A stretch of 64,000 bases of DNA, taken from CAXBBB01 sp963815505 (GTDB taxonomy: Bacteria > Bacteroidota > Rhodothermia > Rhodothermales > BA12). Location of the stretch: the NCBI GenBank assembly GCA_963815505.1, contig CAWFGU010000013.1, forward strand, positions 14,634 through 78,633, given 5' to 3'. Shown here one piece after another: positions 18,036 through 26,902 of the stretch (its first letter is position 1; every line of letters begins with the position of its first letter). The notes beneath the pieces are model-generated. The model saw only the letters and a list, made by a program, of their open reading frames with translations. It was not told the DNA's origin and did no database searches. The position numbers and the translations under genes are program-made.

Positions 18036-18326
18036 CTACTCACCACCATGCCTCTTCTGCTCAGCCCTCTTGCGATCCGACGCCCGGCTCATCTCGGCGT
18101 TTACCCGCCACAACTGCGCGACGACGCTCGCCATCGCCACGCCAGCGCCCGCCAGAATGAACCAAGGCGCGGTGTCCAACCACAGATCCAGCGCGATTCC
18201 GATGCCGACAAACATCACCAGCGTTCCGGCAATCTGCCAGCCTAGTCCGGCGTAGCCCCCACTCTTGCGCGTCGATTCGAGCCAGTGGGTATCGTCGTTC
18301 TTGGCCACGTCAGGCTGCCTTGTCAA
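18036..18326 (-). CDS. AtpZ/AtpI-type ATP synthase accessory protein
   Basis: A 96-residue protein matching the F0F1-ATPase 'gene 1' (AtpZ/AtpI) family. A short charged N-terminus is followed by the family's first helix around YAGLGWQIAGTLVMFVGIGI and the linking DLWLDTAPWFIL, then a second helix GAGVAMASVVAQLW. These small two-helix proteins help c-ring assembly or supply Mg2+/Ca2+ in other bacteria. The gene overlaps the bactofilin gene's 3' end by 17 bases, showing tight coupling, and precedes the small membrane protein and atpB. Confidence 0.88.
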   Translation of the reverse strand: MTRQPDVAKNDDTHWLESTRKSGGYAGLGWQIAGTLVMFVGIGIALDLWLDTAPWFILAGAGVAMASVVAQLWRVNAEMSRASDRKRAEQKRHGGE

Positions 18327-18783
18327 CGGGAGTCGTGCTCGAACCAGGAGATTTAGGCAGCGGGTCGAGCGAACCGGAGGCGACCTTGCGCTTGCCCATC
18401 ACGACATCGCCGTCGAAGACCGCCCCCTCTTCAATCACCAATCGGGCGACGTTAAGCGTGCCGGTGACACGCGCGTTGCTGCGAAGTGTGAGCCGCTCCT
18501 CGATCGTCGCTGTGCCGTCGAACGCGCCACCCAGGTCTGCACTCGTCGCGGCCATCTCGCCTTCGATAGACCCACTCTGGGCCACGACGACTTTTCCCTT
18601 GACCAGCACCTTACCGATCACTTTGCCGTTAATATTGAGATCGCCATCAGCACGGACGGTACCCTTGAGGACCGTGCCCTCGCCGATCATGTTGATCTGA
18701 TTAGGCGTGGCTGGACCTGCGCCACGAGAAGCAGACGAACCACGCGAATTGGAGTCGGACGAACCAGGATTGAAAAGAGCCAT
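18310..18783 (-). CDS. Bactofilin
   Basis: A 157-residue bactofilin: a disordered Ser-rich N-terminus, then the beta-helical core (about residues 32-135) with repeating hydrophobic-Gly strands (GEGTVLKGTVRADGDLNING, VIGKVLVKGKVVVAQSG, EGEMAATSADLGGAFDG), and a Pro-rich C-terminal tail. Bactofilins polymerise without nucleotides and position cell-wall enzymes. Its upstream neighbour encodes an M23 peptidase 40 bases away, a known genetic association, and its 3' end overlaps the atpZ gene. It is probably membrane-associated through the peptidase rather than by its own anchor. Confidence 0.93.
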   Translation of the reverse strand: MALFNPGSSDSNSRGSSASRGAGPATPNQINMIGEGTVLKGTVRADGDLNINGKVIGKVLVKGKVVVAQSGSIEGEMAATSADLGGAFDGTATIEERLTLRSNARVTGTLNVARLVIEEGAVFDGDVVMGKRKVASGSLDPLPKSPGSSTTPVDKAA

Positions 18784-18823
18784 TACGGATAAGAGTAGTA
18801 GGATTTAGAAGAAGCGTACCGGC

Positions 18824-19661
18824 CTACAACGCCAGCAAGAAGGCTTCGGGATCCATTGGCACACCATCGCGCCATAATTCGAGATGGACATGCGGCCCCG
18901 TTGTCACCTCGCCTGTGTTGCCCGACAGTGCGATCACGTCGCGCGCTCTAACAGGATCGCCCGTTTTGCGAAGGAGACTGCTGTTGTGCTTGTAAATGGA
19001 TACGAAACCGTCGGAGTGCTGAACGGCGATAGTATACCCTCCCTCATGCGTCCAGTCAGACAACACCACGAAGCCCCCCTCTATGGCACGGACGGCCGAC
19101 CCTTCTTCAGCCGCAATGTCGATGGCGAAATGCCCCGACACCGTGTCGAAACCCCGCGTCCGGACCCCCTGAATGGGGAAGAGCGCGGGGAATGCCGCCC
19201 CTGATACGTCTACTCTTCCACGGCGAGAACCACGCCCCGCCCACGACACAGCTGCCGACGGGGTGACGGCGGGAGATTCACTGCGTACATCATCGACAGG
19301 ATCCCCAGCCCCCTTGCTGAACTGGAGCACCCACTCCGCCCATCAGCCTACGCAGGTCCAAGACGTACTCGCGCTGCAGTCGCAACGAGTCTTGCAAGGC
19401 ATCCAGCACGACCTGCTGCTGCTGCGCTGCGTCATGAGCTTCCTGAGCCTCGTAGCCTGGCATCAACCGCTCTAGGGGACTGACAATAGTTAGCGCTATC
19501 GTTAGCAGAATCAGCGCCAGTGCCAACGCCATGCTGCCGTAGAGCAGCCGAGCCGGTGTCACTCGGTATTGCCGAGGGGCTCCGGTACTGTCGTCATCCA
19601 TCACCACGACGGTGCGCACCACTGGATCGAGCGAAAAGAGGTCGAGAAGGAAAGATTTCAT
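18824..19661 (-). CDS. M23 (LytM) cell-wall peptidase (one-base frameshift in the sequence)
   Basis: A bitopic LytM-type peptidase of about 278 residues after removing one base from a GGGGG run (plus-strand CCCCC, 19309-19313). A cytoplasmic N-terminal segment of about 40 residues (MKSFLLDLFSLDPVVRTVVV...) precedes one membrane helix (LLYGSMALALALILLTIAL), a glutamine-rich coiled coil (HDAAQQQQVVLDALQDSL), a linker and the M23 domain. Catalytic zinc ligands are seen in GHFAIDIAA (H and D) and GPHVHLELW (HxH). Frameshift correction joins GAPVQQG to AGDPVDDVRSES. Length is 3n+1. It would cleave peptidoglycan cross-links in the periplasm. The bactofilin gene follows by 40 bases, so the cytoplasmic tail probably contacts the bactofilin scaffold. 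Confidence 0.88.
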
Positions 19662-19761
19662 GAGGGTAATCGGCGGGTAGGGACAGGATCAACTTCGGAG
19701 ATACCTGTCCGGTTTTGCGAGACTGCGTTGTGCCTTTCGAGTGAAACACATGAGCCGATGG

Positions 19762-19791
19762 TTCTGTCAAGCGAGACACACGCGTAGTTTA
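19762..19791 (+). promoter_or_regulatory. Possible rpsT promoter
   Basis: TTCTG (19762-19766), 18 bases, then TAGTTTA (19785-19791), a partial match to TTTG / TAnnTTTG. It lies 34 bases before the rpsT start in a 163-base divergent region shared with the M23 gene. A similar TAGTTTA occurs at 20374-20380 before ompA. Confidence 0.3.
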
Positions 19792-19824
19792 CCGCGCTCC
19801 GCATACCTCTACTCCTTTCTATCC

Positions 19825-20076
19825 ATGCCGCAGCATACATCAGCAGCCAAGCGCGTCCGCCAATCCGAAAAACGCAGGGATCGCAACCGCGTGCACCGGA
19901 GCCGCATGCGCTCGCTCATCAAGCAGCTCAAAGCTGAGACAGATCGGACGCGCGCTCAGGAGCTCCTCTCAGAGACGAAAGCCTACCTCGACCGGATGGC
20001 GACCAAACGGATCATTCATCCCAACAAGGCAGCCAACTACAAGAGTGCCCTAGAAAAAGGAGTCGCTGGCTTATAG
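19825..20076 (+). CDS. rpsT: 30S ribosomal protein S20
   Basis: An 83-residue S20, which binds the 5' domain of 16S rRNA. It starts MPQHTSAAKRVRQSEKRRDR, with the expected conserved SA.KR.RQ..KR..RN pattern, and ends with HPNKAANYKSALEK. It is rich in Arg and Lys as expected. The start was placed at ATG 19825, which matches the family N-terminus; the frame remains open upstream without similarity. It is monocistronic: divergent from the M23 gene and followed by a 380-base intergenic region. Confidence 0.95.
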   Translation: MPQHTSAAKRVRQSEKRRDRNRVHRSRMRSLIKQLKAETDRTRAQELLSETKAYLDRMATKRIIHPNKAANYKSALEKGVAGL

Positions 20077-20455
20077 ACACGGCCTAAGATAGGTAGAGCA
20101 TAAGGATATGACTTCTGACGTTTGCATGATCGCATACCGACCGTGCAAAGTAAAATCGGTGACTCCTCACTCTTCGTGCTGTGGCCCAATCCCTTTCTCT
20201 ACACAGGCTTGTACAGCTTGGCCAGGAGCGTCAGCCGTCTTCACCTTGCTCTCGTTTTGAGCTCGCGCTGTTGCTTTATCACACCACAGCGCGTCTCAGG
20301 AGAGTGAGAGTGCGCACACGAAATGAGCGGAGGCGTAACACGTTTCTGCTAACTCGCCCTCTTGTCTGCCCTGTAGTTTAAACCCTGTGCTGCACAGCCT
20401 TGCAACACACCCCATCACCCGAATCCACCCCATCTCTCCCAAAGGAGGCTACCTC
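20077..20455 (+). other. Intergenic region between rpsT and ompA
   Basis: About 380 bases of lower GC than the surroundings without a convincing gene. It holds a TAGTTTA box at 20374-20380 (compare the rpsT upstream region) and the strong Shine-Dalgarno AAAGGAGG at 20441-20448 that fixes the ompA start. It is long enough to hold an ompA 5' leader, but no clear hairpin or riboswitch was recognised. Confidence 0.5.
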
Positions 20456-22032
20456 ATGACCCGAAACTCTATTAAATCATCCGCGCTGCTGCTATTGGCT
20501 CTGCTGATGGCAGGCGCCTCTTGGGCGCAAGACCTGCGACCGACTGAAACTCTCTACTTCACGCCGCGTGTTGGCGTCAGCAATTATTACGGGGATAACG
20601 ACCCTGACTTCGATTTTGACGAGTGGTCGGTCGACAAGAAGATTCCGTTTTACGGCGGCCTCGAAATAGGGTACCAGTACACGAAGACCTTCGCTCTCGG
20701 ATTCGGTGTGGGAATCACGGATCTGCCTACCTCTGCTGGTCCAAACCTAGGACCTGTTCTCGGTCAAGGGGGTGGAGGCCGCGGGTATACGCGGGACGAA
20801 AACTCGTTCAAGTACCCGTTCTATCTCGTCGGACGTCTCCAAAGTGCTGGAAACTTCTCTCCTTACATCGAAGCCGGTGCAGGAGCCGCTATCTCTGTAT
20901 TCAACAGAGTCGGTGACTTGGGCAATGTGAGCCTCGCCTACGGCCCGCAGTTCGGCCTTGGATTCGACTATTTCTTCAATCCGCGCACCGCGTTCACAGT
21001 TGGTGTTCAGTCGTCTGCTGGCATTCCCGGACGAAGTCATCGACAGCGATGAGTATCGTACGCGCCATTCATGGATCCAACGTTCGCGAAGTGGCTCCGT
21101 TCGACCTGGTGAGCAACCTGTCATTTGGCCTCAAGTTCAACAACAAGAAAGCCTTTACCCCTGTCGACGTGCTGTCGATCGACGGACCCTCGACCCTCCA
21201 AGTTGGACAGAGCGGCACCTACGAAGCGATGGTCAACCTGAATGCCACGCAGCCGGTCGAGTACCGCTGGGACTTCGGTGACGGTAACATGGGAACAGGC
21301 CTCGTCGCTACGCACAGCTACGATCGCGCCGGTACCTACACCGTCACGTTCACGGCGTCGAACGGCCGTTCGATGGACAGCGAGTCGATGACGACGACCG
21401 TCGTTGCGCCGCCTGTCGGTGCTTCGGTCGTCTCGATCAACTCGACGCCCAACCCGTCGACGACGGGACAGACGGTCCGTTTCAGCTCGAACGTACGTGG
21501 CGACACGCCGCTCGAGTACATGTGGAACTTCGGCGATGGCACGACGGGCACGGGCGCAAACCCGACGCACGTGTATAGCCAGCCGGGCACCTACACGGTA
21601 TCGCTGACGGTCCGCAACAACGCCGGAAGCGACACGGCCACACTGACGCAGGTCGTCAACGCTGCCATGATGGCCAATCCGTGTGCGGACATCGCCGAAC
21701 TGAACTCGGCGTACTTCATGAACAACTCGTCGGTCCTGACCGCCGAAGCTCGTGCCGAGCTGATGGAGAACGTCGAAGTGCTGCGTGACTGCGCCTGCAT
21801 CACGACGCGCATCGAAGGCTTCGCCGGACCGCGTGAGCGTAACCCGCAGCGCCTCAGCGAGGCCCGCGCCAACGCTGTCATGCAGTTCTACGTCGACAAC
21901 GGTATCTCGGCTTCGCAGTTGAGCATGTCGGGCATGGGCCGCGTCGGTGCAACGACGACCAAGAAGGACGACACGAGCCAGTTCCGCCGCGTCGACTCGA
22001 TCCCGATGACCTCGGATTGCACGATGAACTAA
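20456..22032 (+). CDS. OmpA-family protein with two PKD domains (two frameshifts in the sequence)
   Basis: An outer-membrane protein of about 524 residues after correction. Signal peptide MTRNSIKSSALLLLALLMAG; N-terminal OmpA-like beta-barrel (about residues 25-230, FTPRVGVSNYYGD...); two PKD domains (WDFGDGNMGTG... and WNFGDGTTGTG..., residues about 240-400); and a C-terminal OmpA peptidoglycan-binding domain (ELNSAYFMNNSSVLTAEARA... LSEARANAVMQFY). The start is set by AAAGGAGG 8 bases before ATG 20456. Between 21027 and 21066 the frame must shift twice: the sequence passes through PDEVIDSDEY in a second frame before VRAIHGSNVREVAPFDLVSN in a third. Total length is 3n+2, consistent with two extra bases. 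It links the outer membrane to peptidoglycan. Confidence 0.88.
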
Positions 22033-22103
22033 AGCGACATATGATCGCTGAATCGGCCGGACTTCTCTGTCCGAACTGATCGAAGCGATCTTCGCTAGAA
22101 ACC

Positions 22104-22147
22104 GCAGCGGGCGGGTGTGCTTCGGCGCATCCGCCCGCTGCTTTTTT
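22104..22147 (+). terminator. Intrinsic terminator after ompA
   Basis: An 11-bp stem GCAGCGGGCGG / CCGCCCGCTGC followed by TTTTTT. It lies 72 bases after the ompA stop. Confidence 0.92.
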
Positions 22148-22249
22148 GCGCGCAGCATTCGCCGAGCCGTCTCGATATGGGCAATGTCCAACCGTCCATC
22201 ATTTTGGTAAGGCTTTTGCGGAGTACCTGGTTGCTTCCCCCCTCGCCCT

Positions 22250-23383
22250 ATGAAAGTCTTCTTCGCCCTACTGGGTGTCTTCCTGCTCTCCACGCCGCTC
22301 CACGCGCAAAGCAACCAGTTTCGCGACTCCCGAGCGCATATTGGAATTGCGGGTGGCTTGTTCACCTACTATGGTCCCGTTGACCTAAATCAGCCTGATC
22401 GAGGGACCAACTCCATCACGGCGCATGACCCGGCTGCTGTTCTGCTCGGATCGTTTCCCATCGTAAGCGACCAGTGGTATTTCCGTATGATGCTCGGCGT
22501 CACAAACTTCGACCGTGACGATGGGCAAGTGGGACGCACTGACCTCGACCAAAATGCGTTCCTGGGGGAATACCTGTACTGGTTCGAGCCCGAGGTAGTC
22601 TACACGCCACTGCCGGGGTCGACGAGCCCGATCATGCCGTATCTCTTTACGGGATTCGGTGCCCTGCTCGCCGATCCGTTCACCGCCGAAGAACGAATCA
22701 ATATCCCAAATGCCGGCACGCCTGGACCAGAGAGGAGCGTGTTCGCTCTACCCATCGGAGTGGGGGTCGACTTCGCGCTGAGTCGGTACTTTTCGTTCTT
22801 CGTAGAGGGGTCGTACCGATTCAACTTCAATTACGCCCTCAACAACGAGAACGGAGGCCGCAATCCACACAACACGTCGCTCGTGCTCGCTGGTCTGCGC
22901 TTCGGGCTCGACCGCCGCGACCGCGAGGTGCAGTACATCCCCCCGCCACCGCTTCCGCCGGTATCGGTGATCCCGCCCTACCAGCCGCCCATCGCGCGTC
23001 CGACGCCGATCCGTGAGGAGTGCACGCTGATCGAACTCAACACGATCTACTTCGCGCTCAACAGCACGACGGTCGATGCCGAAGCACGCGCGCTACTCAA
23101 CGCCAACGTGCAGGCACTCCGCTTCAACCCGTTGTGCTGCGTGGATGTCATCGGATACACAGATCGGTCAGAGGGTACGGATGCCATCCGAGTATCGCGC
23201 GCTCGCTCGCAGGCGGTATACGACTTTTATATCGATGCGGGAATTGAGCGAGATCGCATTACGCTGGGTGCTGTCGGCCGCGGATTGGCGGCGTGTGGTA
23301 AGGGCAAAGATGCCGACGGCTGTATCGGCAACCGACGCGTGGAGTCGATACCGCGTATGTGTAAGCCTGCCGGATCCCAATAA
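22250..23383 (+). CDS. OmpA-family outer-membrane protein, second copy type
   Basis: A 377-residue OmpA-like protein. Signal peptide MKVFFALLGVFLLSTPLHAQ; an N-terminal beta-barrel of about 215 residues (HIGIAGGLFTYYGPVDL... SLVLAGLRFGLD); a proline-rich hinge (YIPPPPLPPVSVIPPYQPP); then an OmpA domain (LIELNTIYFALNSTTVDAEARALL, VIGYTDRSEGTDAIRVSRARSQAVYDFY) with the conserved D and R used to bind peptidoglycan. It has no PKD domains, unlike its upstream neighbour, but shares the double-cysteine start of the OmpA domain. Both genes have their own terminators, so they are probably separate transcripts. Confidence 0.92.
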   Translation: MKVFFALLGVFLLSTPLHAQSNQFRDSRAHIGIAGGLFTYYGPVDLNQPDRGTNSITAHDPAAVLLGSFPIVSDQWYFRMMLGVTNFDRDDGQVGRTDLDQNAFLGEYLYWFEPEVVYTPLPGSTSPIMPYLFTGFGALLADPFTAEERINIPNAGTPGPERSVFALPIGVGVDFALSRYFSFFVEGSYRFNFNYALNNENGGRNPHNTSLVLAGLRFGLDRRDREVQYIPPPPLPPVSVIPPYQPPIARPTPIREECTLIELNTIYFALNSTTVDAEARALLNANVQALRFNPLCCVDVIGYTDRSEGTDAIRVSRARSQAVYDFYIDAGIERDRITLGAVGRGLAACGKGKDADGCIGNRRVESIPRMCKPAGSQ

Positions 23384-23404
23384 CCCGACAAATTGGAGCG
23401 AGTT

Positions 23405-23439
23405 GGAGGCTGCCCGCGTTGACGCGAGCAGCCTCCTTT
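23405..23439 (+). terminator. Intrinsic terminator after second OmpA gene
   Basis: A 9-bp stem GGAGGCTGC / GCAGCCTCC with a 14-base loop, followed by TTTG. It lies 21 bases after the stop and 14 bases before the queG start codon. Confidence 0.82.
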
Positions 23440-23453
23440 GCTTCTGAGCTTCT

Positions 23454-24422
23454 GTGACTTCCGACGCTACACGCCATTTGCTGACTGCCGAACTCAAAGC
23501 CGAAGCGAAGCGGTTGGGCTTCGACGTATGCGGGGTGTCGCTGGCAGAGCGGTTGGACGAAGAGTCTGAGCGACTAGAAACGTGGTTGACCGAAGGACGC
23601 AACGGGTCGATGGCGTGGATGGAGCGCAATTTCGAGAAGCGCGTCGATCCGCGACGATTGGTCGATGGAGCACAGTCCGTTGTGTCTGTTTTGCACTCCT
23701 ATTACCGGCCGGAGTCGAGACCGGACGACGAGCGGATCGGAAAGATCAGTCGCTATGCGTGGGGCGACGATTACCATGATGTACTCAAGGACAAGCTGTT
23801 CGCCCTGTTCAACTGGCTCGACGAGCGGACGCGCGGATGCAGCGGACGAGCATTCGTCGACTCGGCGCCTGTTATGGACAAAGCATGGGCGCAGCGGGCA
23901 GGGCTGGGCTGGATGGGCAAGCACTCCAATCTGCTTCGGCAAGACCGAGGCTCATTTTTCTTCATCGGCGAGTTGATCGTCGACGTGCGATTGGACGCTG
24001 ACGAGCCATTCACCGCCGATCACTGCGGCACCTGCACACGCTGCATCGACGCGTGCCCGACCGATGCGATCTACCAGCCGTACGCCGTCGACGCGAGGCG
24101 GTGCATTTCGTATCAGACGATCGAGAACAAGACGGGCACGATTCCTGACGACCTGGCGGCTGATTTCGGGAGCTGGATCTTCGGGTGCGACATTTGCCAG
24201 GACGTGTGCCCATGGAACAAGTTCAAGCGGGCGACGACAGAACCGCGCTTCGCCCCACGCGACGGCATCGTCGACACGCACCTAGAGCAGTGGGCCGAAC
24301 TCGATCTGGAGGCCTTCGCCCTACGCTTTCGTAAGAACCCCGTCAAGCGCGCCAAACTCAGCGGTTTTCTGCGCAACGTCGAGGTCGCGATTCGCAACTC
24401 GGAACGCTCAGAGCGCGGGTAA
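23454..24422 (+). CDS. queG: Epoxyqueuosine reductase
   Basis: A 322-residue QueG, the cobalamin- and Fe-S-dependent enzyme that reduces epoxyqueuosine to queuosine in tRNA. The N-terminal domain shows YYRPESRPDDERIGKISRYAWGDDYH-type residues (in YAWGDDYHDVLKDKL), the conserved DSAPVMDKAWAQRAGLGW and GWMGKHSNLL. Two ferredoxin-like cluster motifs follow: CGTCTRCIDACPTDAI and CDICQDVCPWNKF. The start is GTG 23454. The C-terminus overlaps the 3' end of the convergent histidine kinase gene by 15 bases. Full length, no defect. Confidence 0.95.
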   Translation: MTSDATRHLLTAELKAEAKRLGFDVCGVSLAERLDEESERLETWLTEGRNGSMAWMERNFEKRVDPRRLVDGAQSVVSVLHSYYRPESRPDDERIGKISRYAWGDDYHDVLKDKLFALFNWLDERTRGCSGRAFVDSAPVMDKAWAQRAGLGWMGKHSNLLRQDRGSFFFIGELIVDVRLDADEPFTADHCGTCTRCIDACPTDAIYQPYAVDARRCISYQTIENKTGTIPDDLAADFGSWIFGCDICQDVCPWNKFKRATTEPRFAPRDGIVDTHLEQWAELDLEAFALRFRKNPVKRAKLSGFLRNVEVAIRNSERSERG

Positions 24423-26871
24423 GAAAATGCGAAAGGTAGACCCATGTCCTTTCTCGCTCTCGGCCGTAATCTCCCCACCCAGCGCCGCCACGATGCGGTG
24501 CGCGAGCGCCAAACCGACGCCTGTGCCCTCGTAATCGCGATTGAGGCGGCGATCCTCCTGCAGAAACGGGGTAAACAGTTTGTCCAAGTAGGTGGCGTCC
24601 ATGCCAATGCCCGTGTCTTCGACTTCTATGCGCACGCGGTTGGCCTCGAGCCGGGTCGAGACGCGCACGTATCCCGCCTGGGTAAACTTGGCGGCGTTGG
24701 AGAGCAACTGGTCGAGTGCTTGTCTCAACCGGTTGGCATCGACGAGCACTTCGGGGTCGGACGGATCCAGGTCCAGGTAGAGCGCAATTCCGGCGTTCGA
24801 CAGCTTTTCGGCAACGAAGCCGACCGAATCAGTGACGGCGTCGTTGATGCCCAGCGGTGCGCGAACGAGCTCGGCAGATCCGGTTTCCAGGTTGGCGAGG
24901 TCGAAGATGTCGTTGACGAGCGATAGGATCTGGTGCGTCTTTGCTCGAATCGTGTCGATGAACTCGTCGATCTGTGGCGGAAGTTGGGCGCCGGTTTCGG
25001 CTTTGAAGTCGTTTAGTTCAGATTCGAGCAGTTCTGAAAACCCGCTAATCGTACCCAGAGGCGTGCGGACTTCGTGCGAGAGCGTGGCGATGAACGCCGT
25101 CTTGTCTCGGCTCTGCGCCTCGGCATCTTGCTTGGCTTGCAGCAGCACCGCTTCGGCGCGCTTCTGCTCGGTTACGTCGGCGAGCGTGCCGACGACGGAT
25201 AGCGTACCGGTAGCGTCGCGGTGGGGAACGGCGCTTTCCCGAATCCACCGATAGCCGCCGCCCGCAGAGTGCCGGATGCGGAAACTGACGGTACTCTCTT
25301 TTCCTGCGCGCAGCGCGGAGTCGTGCTCAGCCAAGCAGGTCGTGCACGTTGGAGTCGGCGGCGAGCGTGGGCCAGATGTCGTGCGGAGGCAGAAACTCCG
25401 ACGGCTCACGCCCTGTGATCGCTCCGATCTGCGGAGTGATGAACAGGTAGTGCCGCCCGCCCTGGTCGAATACGAAGTTGAAGAGCGCATCTTGAATCGT
25501 CGAGACGGTCAAGCGGTAGCGATTGGTCGATCGGAGCCATGCCAACAACGTTTCGAACAGGCGCACTAGCCCGAGCACAAACGTCTCGTTGACGCTCGTC
25601 AGCAGCGGGTCGCTGCCATGCGTCCGCTCGATCAGCAGGAAGCCATCCAGTTCGGTGTCGAAGAACGGAAGCAAAAGGCTCTCGCGCGCGTCGCTCAGCC
25701 GAAAAGAGGGATCGTCAGCGAGACCGGGCAGCAGAATCGGAGCGCCCCGCTGAACGAGCCGGGCTAGATATGGATGATCGGACGGCTCAAAGGACAGACC
25801 TTTGAGATCGCTCGCCGTCTCCCCCCACAACGCGCCCACGCTAAAAGGCGAGGACTGGGTGACGGGCGGCGATAGGACGGCCGCGCGCTGCCCACCCAAC
25901 GTTTGAGCGAAGATGCGAGCGGCTTCACGCCAGAACGTGCCCTCGTCAGCATCCTCGAAGACGGCTTCGCGCAGGGCACTCTCGGCACGTATGAACCGCT
26001 CGCGCAACCGCTTTTCACTCCGCCGCGCCCGCTCCTCGGTGACGTCCTGAAACAATACGACCGCGCCCACGACTGTCCCGTCCTCCTGGCAGATCGGAGA
26101 GCCGTTGAGTACGAGTTGACGTGGCGGTCGGCGCTGCGGTGCGTAGCGTACCTCCAGTTCGCGCACGGGCTCTCCAGCCAGCAATTTGCGCATAGCGCCG
26201 CCGAACAGCCCGTTCAGACCCAGGACGTTGAACGCGCTCAACCCAATCCACGCGTCCTCCGCTTCCTCACCGATGATCGAACGGAATTGGTGATTCTCGA
26301 ACGTCACCGTCCCCGTCATGTCGAGATGAATCAGGCCGACCGGACTCTGCTCGAGAAACGTGTTGTACAGCGACTCGCTCTGAAACAGCGCAGCCTCCGT
26401 CTCGCTCTGCTGGGTCAGGTCGAGCAGCACGACATCGGTCGCGGCGGGGTTGGATGAGGGAAAGAGATGGGCCTCGACCAATCGTTCCGTGCTGTCGGCG
26501 TGGCGAAGGCGAAACGACGACGTTTGAGCCTTTCCACTGATCGCGCGCGTCATCGCCTGCCGGAGCGACTCCCGATCTTCGGGAAGCAACCGGTCGCGCA
26601 TGATCTGCCACGCTTCGAGCCGATGCGGAAGACCCGTGATTTCGTATGCTGACTCGTTGGCATAGAGCACCGTCCCGTCGTGGGCCACGCGAAGCATCGC
26701 AATGGGGCCTCGGTGAACGAATGGCGGCACGACCAGTCCGGCGAACGGCGCCGTATCACCTCCGGTCTCATCCCGGTCCGCGCCCATATCACCCGTCGAA
26801 TCGTCCGCCGCGGCGAGCGTGTCGAGGCGTGCCCAGAGGGGCGGAGCTGCGGGATCGACGAAATCGGTCAT
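24408..26871 (-). CDS. Multi-PAS/GAF sensor histidine kinase (one-base frameshift in the sequence)
   Basis: A soluble-looking kinase of about 820 residues after removing one T at 25333/25334, which joins ...DSNVHDLL to AEHDSALRAGKESTVSFRIRH. N-terminal PAS domain (LRVAHDGTVLYANESAYEITG), a second PAS (PVGLIHLDMTGTVTFENHQF), a GAF-like region (FWREAARIFAQTLGGQRAAVL), a third PAS (ITPQIGAITGREPSEFL), then HisKA with the phospho-His in FIATLSHEVRTPLGTISG, and HATPase with DANRLRQALDQLLSNAAKF, DTGIGM and YEGTGVGLALAHRI. No membrane helices or receiver domain are seen. Length is 3n+1. No response regulator is adjacent. Confidence 0.9.
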
Positions 26872-26902
26872 AACGCATACGTACCCGCAAAATCAGCGCC
26901 AA

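Noticed and set aside
24408..26871. Two separate kinase-related genes
   Set aside because: The two halves overlap by about 160 bases in different frames and join into a normal PAS-PAS-GAF-PAS-HisKA-HATPase protein when one base is removed.
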